Positions 9,723-17,573 of a DNA stretch of 64,000 nt are shown piece after piece. Source of the stretch: Comamonas testosteroni TK102 (lineage in GTDB: Bacteria > Pseudomonadota > Gammaproteobacteria > Burkholderiales > Burkholderiaceae_C); NCBI RefSeq assembly GCF_000739375.1, contig NZ_CP006704.1:124001-188000 (forward strand). Reading direction: 5' to 3'. The notes under the pieces are model-generated. The model searched no databases. It saw only the letters and a program-made list of their open reading frames with translations, and was not told the DNA's origin. Position numbers and translations under genes: made by a program. Numbering within the stretch: the first letter of the stretch is position 1; each line of letters opens with the position of its first letter.

Positions 9723-9813
9723 AAAAAGGGAGCTGCTGCCGCTTGTAAATAAATGATTTCAGATGCTTTTCATTCTGAAAATCATTGAGCACATGCGGTA
9801 GCAGCTCTTTTTA
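9723..9813. repeat. Palindromic repeat family 2, copy 2 (bidirectional terminator)
   Basis: Outer arms GAGCTGCTGCCGC (9730-9742) and GCGGTAGCAGCTC (9795-9807) pair over 13 positions with one G-T wobble; inner ATGATTTCAGA pairs with TCTGAAAATCAT with one bulge. A-rich sequence precedes and TTTTT follows, so it can end transcripts from both sides. It lies between the convergent hydratase and polyphosphate kinase genes. Confidence 0.82.
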
Positions 9814-9871
9814 TGAGAGCGAAGCGCTAGCGCCGGTGGCCTATTGCCGATGGCTGCAGGCGCTGTCCGTG

Positions 9872-10735
9872 TCACCGGACCTGGATGTGATCCAGCCCCG
9901 GTGCGCCGGGCGGATATTTCAGTTCCAGATTGCCCAGCACCTCGCGCAGCACCGTGGCCACCATCAGATTGCGGTGGGTCTTGGAGTCGGCGGGGACAAT
10001 GGTCCAGGGCGCCCATGGCGTGTGCGTGGCAGCCAGCAGCCGGCCATAGGCCTGCTGGTAGTCGTCCCACTGAGCGCGCACCTTGAGGTCGTTCTCGTCG
10101 AACTTCCAGTGCTTGCAGGGGTCGTCCAGCCGCTGCTGCAGCCGCTCGCGCTGTTCGTCCTTGCTGATGTGCAGCATGAACTTGACGATCACCGTGCCGG
10201 TCTCGCTGAGCATGCGCTCGAAGTCGTTGATCTGTGCATAGCGCTGGGTCTGCTGCTCGGGCGTGAGCCAGCCGTTGACCACGGGCACCAGCACATCCTC
10301 GTACTGGCTGCGGTTGAAGAGCACGATCTCGCCCGCCCCCGGCGTCTGCTGGTGGATGCGCCACAGGTAGTCGTGGGACTTCTCGACGTCGGTGGGCGCC
10401 TTCCAGCCCACGGAGCGCACGCCCAGCGGCGACATGCGACCGAAGACAGCGCGCAGCGTGCCGTCCTTGCCGGCAGCGTCCATGCCCTGCAGTATGACCA
10501 GCAGCTTGAAGCGCCGGTCGGCATAGAACAGGTTCTGCAGCGCGTCCAGCTCCTCGGCCAGGGCTTCGACGCTGGCCTTGTCCTGGGCCTTGCTGCCGCC
10601 CGAGAAGGGCTTGGCGCCGGGATCGAACCCGGCCAGCTCGCAGCGTCCGGCCTTAACGGCAGCGGCGCCCGGTTGCAGCGCCTTCCAGCGTTCGCGCAGC
10701 GCGGCATCGCTGCTGGTGAAGATCGATTGCGGCAT
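9872..10735 (-). CDS. Polyphosphate kinase 2 family protein
   Basis: 287 residues, a single PPK2 domain. Walker A is GMDAAGKDG at 84-92, followed by the lid/Walker B region with FNRSQYEDVL and FMLHISKDEQRERLQQRL, both diagnostic. PPK2 enzymes use polyphosphate to phosphorylate nucleoside mono- or diphosphates. The N-terminal start and the short single domain resemble class III enzymes (AMP and ADP as substrates), but the class call is inference. ATG 10735 chosen. It is monocistronic, between the palindromic repeat and the Bug receptor gene. Confidence 0.92.
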   Translation of the reverse strand: MPQSIFTSSDAALRERWKALQPGAAAVKAGRCELAGFDPGAKPFSGGSKAQDKASVEALAEELDALQNLFYADRRFKLLVILQGMDAAGKDGTLRAVFGRMSPLGVRSVGWKAPTDVEKSHDYLWRIHQQTPGAGEIVLFNRSQYEDVLVPVVNGWLTPEQQTQRYAQINDFERMLSETGTVIVKFMLHISKDEQRERLQQRLDDPCKHWKFDENDLKVRAQWDDYQQAYGRLLAATHTPWAPWTIVPADSKTHRNLMVATVLREVLGNLELKYPPGAPGLDHIQVR

Positions 10736-10828
10736 GGGCGGCGTCCTCCCTGGTGTGACGAGGTGCCCAGCCTAGCGCATGGCCGGCGGCAGCTCAAGCG
10801 GCGGCCGGCCCGCACGGGCGTGGCGCAT

Positions 10829-11824
10829 TCAGTCCATGTGGATGCCGCGCTCGTTGATCAGTCGTGTCCAGCGCCGGCTTTCGGTCTGCAGGTGACGCGC
10901 CGCCTCCTCGGGCGTGGAGCCCACGACCTCGGCGCCTATGGCCTGGAAGCGCTCGATCACGTCGGGCTGCTTCATGGCGGCCACAAAGGTCTGGTTGAGC
11001 TTCTTCACGATGGCCGGCGGCGTGCCGGCGGGCATGAAGGCGGCGAACCAGGGCGAGACTTCATAGCCCTTGATGCCGGCTTCCTCCATGGTGGGTACGT
11101 CGGGCATGCTGGTCGAGCGCCTGGCCGTGGTCACGGCCAGCGCGCGCAGCTTGCCCGACTGGATGTGGGGACGCGCCGAGGTGATGGAGTCGAACATGTA
11201 GTTGACCTGGCCGCCCAGCAGGTCGGAGACGGCGGGGCCCGATCCCTTGTAGGGGATGTGCAGCATGTCCACGCCCGCCAGCGAGGTGAAGACTTCGCCG
11301 GCCAGGTGGATGGAGGTGCCGTTGCCGGCCGAGGCATAGGTCAGCTTGCCCGGCGCGGCCTTGGCCGCGGCCACCACGTCGGCCACGCTCTTGATCTGGG
11401 GCTGGGTGGCGTTGGTGACCAGGATGTTGGGCACCACGGCCAGCACGCCCACGGGTGCGAAGTCCTTGATCGGGTCATAGCTGAGCTTGCGGTACAGCGG
11501 CTTGTTGGTGGCCATGCCGATGGAGGTGATCATCAGCGTGTAGCCGTCGGCCGGGGACTTGGCCACGAAGTCGGCGCCGATGTTGCCGCCCGCGCCGGGG
11601 CGGTTCTCGATGACGAAGGGCTGGCCCAGCGTGCGTGCGGCCTTCTCGCCCAGGGTGCGGGCGATGGCATCCATGGCGCCGCCCGGCGGAAAGGGCACGA
11701 TCCAGCGAATGGGTTTGCTGGGCCAGTTGGCCTCGGGCGTCTGGGCATGGGCGGCGGGTGCCAGGGCGCCCAGGCCGAGGACGGCGGGCAGGGCGGCGAG
11801 GGTGCAGAGAAGGCGGCGTTGCAT
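10829..11824 (-). CDS. Bug-family periplasmic solute-binding receptor (tripartite tricarboxylate transporter type)
   Basis: 331 residues. A Sec signal peptide with an Arg-rich start and cleavage near AAHAQ (about residue 27) leads into WPSKPIRWIVPFPPGGAMD, the signature of the Bug/TctC receptor family; YTLMITSIG and LHIPYKGSGPAV follow. Such receptors are greatly expanded in Comamonadaceae and Bordetella and usually bind carboxylates. No TctA/TctB membrane genes are adjacent. It lies 42 bases downstream of the cycloisomerase gene in the same direction, so it probably captures a related organic acid. Ligand unknown. Confidence 0.92.
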   Translation of the reverse strand: MQRRLLCTLAALPAVLGLGALAPAAHAQTPEANWPSKPIRWIVPFPPGGAMDAIARTLGEKAARTLGQPFVIENRPGAGGNIGADFVAKSPADGYTLMITSIGMATNKPLYRKLSYDPIKDFAPVGVLAVVPNILVTNATQPQIKSVADVVAAAKAAPGKLTYASAGNGTSIHLAGEVFTSLAGVDMLHIPYKGSGPAVSDLLGGQVNYMFDSITSARPHIQSGKLRALAVTTARRSTSMPDVPTMEEAGIKGYEVSPWFAAFMPAGTPPAIVKKLNQTFVAAMKQPDVIERFQAIGAEVVGSTPEEAARHLQTESRRWTRLINERGIHMD

Positions 11825-11866
11825 GGTGGATGTCTCCTGAAGATGAATGTTGTAGTTGGTGCGGTG

Positions 11867-13081
11867 TCAGCGGGCTGGGGGGGCAGGCGCAGACAAGGGG
11901 GCGGATGAAGGTGCGGCGGCGAGGTCGATGTGTGTGGGTTGCAGGCCCTGGCGCGCGCGGTCGAAGCGGTCGAGCTGGGCCGGATCCACTTCCACGCCCA
12001 GCCCGGGGCCGTCGGGCAACTGCAGGGCGAAGTCGGCAATCGGCATGCGCTCGGCCACGATGTCGTCCACCAGCAGCTGGGGGCCGAACAGTTCGCAGTT
12101 GTGGTGGCGCCCGCCCAGCGTGGCGAACACATGGGCCGAGGCGGCCGAGCCTATCGAGGTCTCGAGCATGGTGCCGCCGTACCAGCCGATGTCGGCGGCC
12201 TGGGCGATGGCGGCGATCTGGCGCGTACGCAGCAGGCCGCCGTGCTTGGCGACCTTGAGCGAAAACACATGGCAGGCCTGCTCGCGCGCCAGGCGCATGG
12301 CGTCGTGCGGCGTGCAAACGCTCTCATCGGCCATGACCAGGGCCGTGGACGGCAGCGTGGCCGTGAGCTCGCGCAGCGCGGGCACATTCCACTGGGCCAC
12401 GGGCTGCTCGATGAGGCTGACGCCGGCCTCGATCATGGGCGGCAGAAAGCGCCGCGCGGTGGCACCGTCCCAGGCCTGATTCACGTCCACGGTCAGCGTG
12501 GCGCGGCCCTGCAGGCCGCGCGCGATCTGGCTCACATGGGCCAGATCAGCCTCGGGCGTTCGGGCACCGATCTTGAGCTTGAAGATGCGGTGGCGGCCCT
12601 GGTCCAGACGCAGCTGGGCCTCGGCCAGGTCGCGTTCCACATCGCCGCTGGCCAGCGTCCAGGCCAGGGGCAGGCTGTCGTGCTGCTTGCCGCCCAGCAG
12701 TTGCCACACGGGAACCTGCAGGCTGCGCGCCACGGCGTCGAGCAAGGCCATTTCCACGGCGCTCTTGGCAAAGGCATTGCCGCGACAGGCCAGGTCCATG
12801 CGAGCCAGACAAGCCTCGATGCGCGCGCCGTCCTGGCCCGCGAGGGCCGGGGCCAGATGGTTGGTGATGGCGTGGTGGATGCTCTCGGGCGACTCCTCGT
12901 TCCACGACGGGCCGCCGATGGTGGCTGCCTCGCCGAAGCCCGTGGCGCCGTTGCGCAGCCACAGCTGGACGATGACCGGGCTTTGGCGGTTGATGGCGCC
13001 GAACGACAGCTTGTGCGGGCGTATGGTGGGAATGTCCAGGATGCGCGCGGTAATGCGTTCGATGGGGAAGCTGGTGGTCAT
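11867..13081 (-). CDS. Muconate cycloisomerase-like enolase-superfamily enzyme
   Basis: 404 residues from ATG 13081; the frame is open further upstream but that stretch is antisense to the LysR gene. Expected catalytic pieces fall at almost the numbering of CatB: FKLKIG near 169, DVNQAW near 198, EQP near 224, MADES near 249 and LKVAKHGG near 273. The family lactonises cis,cis-muconate in the beta-ketoadipate route. No catA or catC is adjacent, so a chloromuconate or other syn-cycloisomerisation or racemase substrate is also possible. An unusual Ala/Pro-rich tail ends the protein. Divergent LysR gene, downstream Bug receptor. Confidence 0.85.
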   Translation of the reverse strand: MTTSFPIERITARILDIPTIRPHKLSFGAINRQSPVIVQLWLRNGATGFGEAATIGGPSWNEESPESIHHAITNHLAPALAGQDGARIEACLARMDLACRGNAFAKSAVEMALLDAVARSLQVPVWQLLGGKQHDSLPLAWTLASGDVERDLAEAQLRLDQGRHRIFKLKIGARTPEADLAHVSQIARGLQGRATLTVDVNQAWDGATARRFLPPMIEAGVSLIEQPVAQWNVPALRELTATLPSTALVMADESVCTPHDAMRLAREQACHVFSLKVAKHGGLLRTRQIAAIAQAADIGWYGGTMLETSIGSAASAHVFATLGGRHHNCELFGPQLLVDDIVAERMPIADFALQLPDGPGLGVEVDPAQLDRFDRARQGLQPTHIDLAAAPSSAPLSAPAPPAR

Positions 13082-13196
13082 GGGCAAGAGGCCGCGAGGG
13101 CGGAAGGCGTTGGAGCGGGCAGCTGCATGGCTGCGATGGTCGCCAGCGTAAATCCATGAATGCCGTTGATCTACTGAATTATTTTTGAGGTATTGT

Positions 13197-13209
13197 TCGA
13201 TGGCATCGA
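13197..13209. promoter_or_regulatory. LysR-type operator candidate (T-N11-A palindrome)
   Basis: TCGAT-GGC-ATCGA is a perfect 13-base palindrome with the T-N11-A form of LysR boxes. It lies between the divergent cycloisomerase and LysR genes, 22 bases before the LysR start, where an autoregulatory/activation site is expected. Confidence 0.5.
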
Positions 13210-13231
13210 TGTATCTACCTGGAAGTCGCCC

Positions 13232-14128
13232 ATGGAACTGCGCCAGCTGCGCTACTTTGTCGACATTGCCAAGACCGAGCACCTGACGACCTCGGCGCGC
13301 AACCTGTTCGTGACCCAGTCCACGCTGTCGCACGGCCTGCGCCAGCTGGAGGAGGAGCTGGGCATGGTGCTGTTCGAGCGCATAGGCCGTGGGCTCAAGC
13401 TCTCGCAGGCCGGCGTGGTGTTCCGCAACTATGCCGAGCGCGCACTGCACGAGATCGAGGCCGGGCGCATGGCGCTGGCCGATCTCAGCGAGCTGCAGAC
13501 CGGCGCCCTTACGCTGGGCGTGATCCCCACCTTTCTCAACACCCTGGTCGCACCGGCCGTGGCGGCCTTCACGCGAGCCTATCCCAAGGTCAACGTGGTG
13601 GTGCGCGAGCTGCTGGCGCCGCCCGTGGAGGCCGGCCTGCTCGATGGTAGCCTGGACCTGGGCGTGAGCTTTCATCCGCCGCAGCGCACCGAACTCGAGG
13701 CCCTGCCGCTGTTCGACGAACGCATGATGCTGCTGGTCAATCCCTCGCATGCGCTGGCCGGGCGGCGCACGCTGGCGGTCAAGTCGCTGGCCGACGTGCC
13801 GCTGGCGCTGCTGCCGCGCAGCTTCTACACGCGCGGTCTGATCGACAATGGCCTGCGCGACGCGGGCGTCACGCCCAGCCTGCGTGTGGAAATGGGCTCG
13901 GTGGAATCGCTGATCGCGCTGTGCCGCTGGGGCGACATGGCCACCATCGTGCCCGAGCGCGCGGCCCAGCAGGCCAGCGATATGGTGGCGATACACCTGG
14001 TGGGCCCGCAACTGGTGCGCACGGCCGGACTGCTGTGGCGTCGCGGCAGCCATTACAGCGCCGCGGCGCGCGAGTTCGCGGCGCTGCTGGCGCCCGCGGC
14101 GCGCGCCAGCCTGGGGCGAGAAGCCTAG
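13232..14128 (+). CDS. LysR-family regulator (CatR/CynR-like), divergent from cycloisomerase
   Basis: 298 residues from ATG 13232; the frame opens earlier, but LysR proteins typically begin M-x-LRQLRYF as here (MELRQLRYFVDIAK). The N-terminal winged helix has SQ..STLSHGLRQLEEELG and the effector domain starts near GALTLGVIPTF. Divergence from the cycloisomerase-Bug operon, with a T-N11-A palindrome between, predicts that it activates that operon in response to the substrate or product. It ends 15 bases before a convergent second LysR gene. Confidence 0.9.
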   Translation: MELRQLRYFVDIAKTEHLTTSARNLFVTQSTLSHGLRQLEEELGMVLFERIGRGLKLSQAGVVFRNYAERALHEIEAGRMALADLSELQTGALTLGVIPTFLNTLVAPAVAAFTRAYPKVNVVVRELLAPPVEAGLLDGSLDLGVSFHPPQRTELEALPLFDERMMLLVNPSHALAGRRTLAVKSLADVPLALLPRSFYTRGLIDNGLRDAGVTPSLRVEMGSVESLIALCRWGDMATIVPERAAQQASDMVAIHLVGPQLVRTAGLLWRRGSHYSAAAREFAALLAPAARASLGREA

Positions 14129-14143
14129 TGCCGCGCGCCGGGC

Positions 14144-15067
14144 TCAGCGGCCCGCGGGCTGCCTGGCCATGAGTTCCACAAAGCGCCGCGTGGCCAGGCC
14201 CTGGGGGCGCTCCTTGGACCAGACCCAGTCCACAAACAAGGCCGTGCCGTTGCTGAGATTGAGCACGGGAATCTCCATCAGCGCGCCGCTGCCGATATGC
14301 GATTCCACCAGGCCCTTGGGCAGCCAGCCCCAGGCCAGGCCCGCAGCGATCAGCGACAGCGCTGCCTGGTGACTGTCCGTGCGCCAGAGCTGGCGCGCAA
14401 ACACAAAGCGCGGATCGGTCTGCTGCGGGTCGCGGCTGGCCACCAGCACCTGGCGTGTGGCGGCCAGTTGCTCCACCGTGAGCTGCGGCGCTGCGGAGCG
14501 GCCCGGACCATGCTCGGCCAGCGCCTGCTGCCAGGGCTCGAACTGCGGCGACATCACGGCCACCAGTGTCTCGCGGCCCATTTCCTGGAAACCCTCGCGC
14601 CCGTCCATGGCTGGCCGTTCGAACACCAGGGCCAGATGGGCGCGGCCCGCATGCAAGAGCTCCAGCGCATCGACCTGGGGCGCTGCGAGCACCTCGATGG
14701 GCAGGGCCGGAAATTCATGCACCAGCTGGTGCAGCGGCTCGCTCCAGTGCGTGGCCAGCAGCTCGGGGGCGATGGCCAGCGTCAGCCGCTCTTCCAGCCC
14801 TGCGTGCAGGCTCTGGGCCTGCCAGTTCAGCAACTGCAGCTGCTCGGCCAGCAGGCGCGCCTGGGGCTCTAGTGCGCGGGCCGCAGCGCTTGGCACGGGC
14901 TCGCGCCCGCTGCGGTCGAACAGCTGCAGATCCAGCTCGGCCTCCAGCTGGGCAATGGCCATGCTGACGGCCGAGGGCACACGCCCCAGCTTGCGTGCAG
15001 CTGCCGAAAAGGAGCCGGCATCGAGCACGGCAAGAAACAGCGGGACCTGGTCGGCGCTAAAGGGCAT
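14144..15067 (-). CDS. LysR-family regulator of the adjacent PACE efflux gene
   Basis: 307 residues. The helix-turn-helix at about 18-60 (SFSAAARKLGRVPSAVSMAIAQLE) is followed by a standard effector-binding domain. It is transcribed away from the AceI-like efflux gene with 72 bases between the start codons, the layout of AceR/AceI in Acinetobacter, where the LysR protein senses the drug and activates the pump gene. The intergenic DNA has an imperfect dyad, AATTGATA and TATC-TT-CAATT. Regulation of the neighbour is inference from layout. Confidence 0.88.
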   Translation of the reverse strand: MPFSADQVPLFLAVLDAGSFSAAARKLGRVPSAVSMAIAQLEAELDLQLFDRSGREPVPSAAARALEPQARLLAEQLQLLNWQAQSLHAGLEERLTLAIAPELLATHWSEPLHQLVHEFPALPIEVLAAPQVDALELLHAGRAHLALVFERPAMDGREGFQEMGRETLVAVMSPQFEPWQQALAEHGPGRSAAPQLTVEQLAATRQVLVASRDPQQTDPRFVFARQLWRTDSHQAALSLIAAGLAWGWLPKGLVESHIGSGALMEIPVLNLSNGTALFVDWVWSKERPQGLATRRFVELMARQPAGR

Positions 15068-15139
15068 GGTGTCGATCTGTCAGAAAAATTGATAGGAACT
15101 GACTTTTATCTTCAATTTCCAGAACATACACTGCAGCCC

Positions 15140-15664
15140 ATGTCTCAACAAGCCTCAGCGATGGCATCCGCTTCCTCCTCTGCCGCGTCTCTCAAAAATA
15201 CCGCCGCCTTTGCGGCCCCCAGCAAAGCCACGGGCCTTCAAGGCCCCAAGCGCCGCATCCTCTACGTGGGCTTGTACGAAACCATTGCCATCATCGTCTC
15301 CAGCCTGATCTTCATGGCCATCGGCCAGAAGGCCAGCGATTCCGGCGTCATGGCCGTGGCCGCCTCGGTGATCGCGATCTGCTGGAATCTGAGCTTCAAC
15401 CACCTGTTCGAGAAATGGGAAGCGCGCCAGAGCGTCAAGGGCCGTTCCCTGATGCGCCGTGTGGTGCATGCCATCGGTTTCGAAGGCGGCATCGCCGCCA
15501 TGCTGATCCCCTTGATGGCCTGGTGGTTCGCCATCTCGCTGTGGGAAGCCGCTGTCATGGAAGCCGGCCTGCTGGTGTTCTTCATGGTCTACACCTTTGC
15601 CTTCAACTGGGCGTTCGACCGCATCTTCGGCCTGCCGGCTTCGGCGCAGGCGGTGGCGGCCTGA
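15140..15664 (+). CDS. PACE-family efflux transporter (AceI-like)
   Basis: 174 residues from ATG 15140. After a polar Ala/Ser-rich N-terminus of about 35 residues come two tandem bacterial-transmembrane-pair repeats: RRILYVGLYETIAIIVSS with membrane glutamate Glu47, ending NHLFEKWEAR, and RRVVHAIGFEGGIAAMLI with Glu115, ending FNWAFDRIFG. Four helices in all. AceI exports chlorhexidine and short diamines in exchange for protons, with the first-repeat glutamate essential. The long N-terminal tail is unusual; the first fully family-like residues begin near 36, but no ATG is closer. Regulated presumably by the divergent LysR. Confidence 0.93.
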   Translation: MSQQASAMASASSSAASLKNTAAFAAPSKATGLQGPKRRILYVGLYETIAIIVSSLIFMAIGQKASDSGVMAVAASVIAICWNLSFNHLFEKWEARQSVKGRSLMRRVVHAIGFEGGIAAMLIPLMAWWFAISLWEAAVMEAGLLVFFMVYTFAFNWAFDRIFGLPASAQAVAA

Positions 15665-15715
15665 CCCCGGCCTGACCTGCCTGTGACGCTTGCCCGGCAA
15701 GTGTGAGCAGCCATG

Positions 15716-15755
15716 AAAAAGCGTGTTCCCGCCTGGCAGGAACACGCTTTTTTTT
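15716..15755. terminator. Bidirectional terminator between aceI-like gene and gltS
   Basis: AAAAAGCGTGTTCC pairs perfectly with GGAACACGCTTTTT around a nine-base loop. A-run before and eight T after serve both convergent genes. Confidence 0.92.
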
Positions 15756-15771
15756 GGGGCTGATGCAGCGA

Positions 15772-17010
15772 TCAGCGAAGAATGCTGAGCATGGCCTGCA
15801 GCACAAAGGCGTTGATGATGTCGATGAAGAAGGCGCCGACCAGGGGCACGATCAGAAAGGCCTTGTGCGAAGGGCCGTACTGGTTGGTGATGGCCTGCAT
15901 ATTGGCCACGGCCGTGGGCGTGGCACCCATGCCGAAGCCGCAGTGGCCGGCGGCCAGCACGGCGGCGTCGTAGTTGCGGCCCATGATGCGGAAGGTCACG
16001 AAGGCCGCATACAGCGTCATGACGATGGCCTGTGCGGCCAGAATGACCATCAGCGGGCCGGCCAGATCGGTCAGCTCCCACAGCTTGAGCGACAGCAGCG
16101 CGATGGCCAGATACATGGACAACGAGGCATTGCCGAAGACGTCGATGGCGCGGTCGAAGACCTTGAAGCCGAACATGTAGTCCAGCACGTTGCGGATGAT
16201 CACGCCGCCGCCCAGCGCCCAGACAAAGGTAGGCAGCTGGATGACCGTTCCCATGGTCAGGCCGGTCATGAATTCGGCAAAGGCCAGGCAACCCGCGAAG
16301 AGGGCCAGCGTCTCCACCGCCGCATCGGCCGTGATCAGGCGCGGAGCCTTGTTGGGCGACTCGAAGTTGGCGACCTCGCTGCCTTCGCTCACGGTGGGCG
16401 CATCGGCGCGCAGCTGTTCGGACTCGGTCAGTGGCTGGGCCAGCTGATGGCGCGTGATCAGCCGCTTGGCCAGCGGGCCGCCCACCAGGCCGCCGATGAT
16501 CAGGCCGAAAGTGGCGCAGGCAATGCCCAGGGTGGTGGCTCCCGTGAGGCCGTATTGGTTTTCGAGCACCGAGCCCCAGGCTCCGGCTGTACCGTGACCG
16601 CCCACCAGCGTGATGGAGCCCGCGACCAGGCCGATCAGCGGATCCAGTCCCAGCACGGACGCCAGACTCACGCCCACGATGTTCTGCATGATGATGAAGA
16701 CGGCAATCACACCCAGGAAGAGGAACAGCGCCGAGCCACCCTCGCGCAGCTTGGCGAAGTTCGCGCTCAGGCCGATGGAGGAGAAGAACACCAGCATGAA
16801 CGCCGACTGCAGGCTGCCTTCGAAGCTCAGCGCCAGTCCCGTGGTCTGATGCAGCATGAAGATGATGGCCGCCACGACCAGGCCACCGGATACCGGCTCG
16901 GGAATATTGAAGTCGCGCAGAAAGCGGATATGTCTTGTCATGAGCTTGCCAAGCATGAGCACAAGCACGGCCATGATGAGGGTGTAGTACGCGCCGAAGG
17001 TCACGTTCAT
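15772..17010 (-). CDS. gltS: Sodium/glutamate symporter GltS
   Basis: 412 residues from ATG 17010, preceded by AGGAGAT; an upstream in-frame extension has no ribosome site. About ten hydrophobic helices in two inverted halves, with the glycine-rich reentrant loops VAGSITLVGGHGTAGAWG (first half) and AAGHCGFGMGATPTAVANM (second half) that identify the ESS family. It imports glutamate with sodium at the inner membrane. A soluble loop near residues 225-250 separates the halves, as usual. It stands alone, with a shared terminator at its 3' end. Together with glutamate dehydrogenase it gives the cell glutamate uptake and use. Confidence 0.95.
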   Translation of the reverse strand: MNVTFGAYYTLIMAVLVLMLGKLMTRHIRFLRDFNIPEPVSGGLVVAAIIFMLHQTTGLALSFEGSLQSAFMLVFFSSIGLSANFAKLREGGSALFLFLGVIAVFIIMQNIVGVSLASVLGLDPLIGLVAGSITLVGGHGTAGAWGSVLENQYGLTGATTLGIACATFGLIIGGLVGGPLAKRLITRHQLAQPLTESEQLRADAPTVSEGSEVANFESPNKAPRLITADAAVETLALFAGCLAFAEFMTGLTMGTVIQLPTFVWALGGGVIIRNVLDYMFGFKVFDRAIDVFGNASLSMYLAIALLSLKLWELTDLAGPLMVILAAQAIVMTLYAAFVTFRIMGRNYDAAVLAAGHCGFGMGATPTAVANMQAITNQYGPSHKAFLIVPLVGAFFIDIINAFVLQAMLSILR

Positions 17011-17425
17011 GAAGATCTCCTGGGTGTTCCATGCGATGGCCGAACGGCCTGCCCGGTCAGGGCTGGCAATCGGCTGTGCATGGCTGAGCACATGGACCGG
17101 ACATTTGCTGTCGATGGTGCCAAAGACTCAAAGATAGGGGCTGTAGGTGCTTGTCCACTCATGGCCGGCGGCCCGTCGGTGCGGGCTGGCTGAGAGCAGG
17201 AAAGCGATGTGCGCCATTCCTTGCGGATGTGCACCATGCCACGAATATGCTTGAAACGAGATGGCTGCATTCGTTTTTTGCGAAATTACCTTTTGCCGTG
17301 CTCCTGTTTTTGGGGTGCGGAAAGTCGAATCTGCTATAGCCATCCGCAAGCAGCGCGCTTCGGCCGCCAATGGGCAAAGTGCCTTGAAGCCCTGATTGCC
17401 CGGCCTCGCCGTAGAATGTCGGGCT
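17011..17425. other. Gene-free region between gltS and the metH riboswitch
   Basis: 415 bases between two divergent transcripts. I see no credible coding frame. It must hold the gltS promoter and the metH promoter. TAGAAT at 17412-17417 lies at a good distance for a -10 box just before the riboswitch, but no convincing -35 box is spaced 16-18 bases upstream of it. Confidence 0.5.
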
Positions 17426-17535
17426 TCACCCCCGAGGAGCGCTGCAGCCGGTCATCCCAGAGATGTTTGACCCGTCAGGCTCGGGGTGGCAGATCCGGTT
17501 GGCGATCTGCCCGTACCCACAACGGCGCTCACCTG
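17426..17535 (+). promoter_or_regulatory. S-adenosylhomocysteine (SAH) riboswitch upstream of metH
   Basis: The conserved core CCCGAGGAGCGCTGCAGC (from 17431) and GTCAGGCTCGGGG (from 17474) match the SAH riboswitch. P1 forms between CCCCGAG and CTCGGGG. A hairpin GGCAGATC/GATCTGCC (17488-17495 with 17504-17511) is P4. The diagnostic distal CAACGGCGCTCAC follows, and its GCGCTC (17525-17530) can pair with GAGCGC (17437-17442) as the pseudoknot. SAH riboswitches switch genes on when SAH accumulates and usually precede ahcY or metH. The metH start lies about 40 bases downstream. Confidence 0.93.
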
Positions 17536-17573
17536 TTCTCGATTCTGTTTCTGGTTTTCACACAGGTGAGCTG

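Noticed and set aside
17463..17573. Longer MetH start (extending the frame by about 37 codons)
   Set aside because: The upstream part of the frame overlaps the SAH riboswitch core, and conserved MetH sequence begins after the ATG at 17574.
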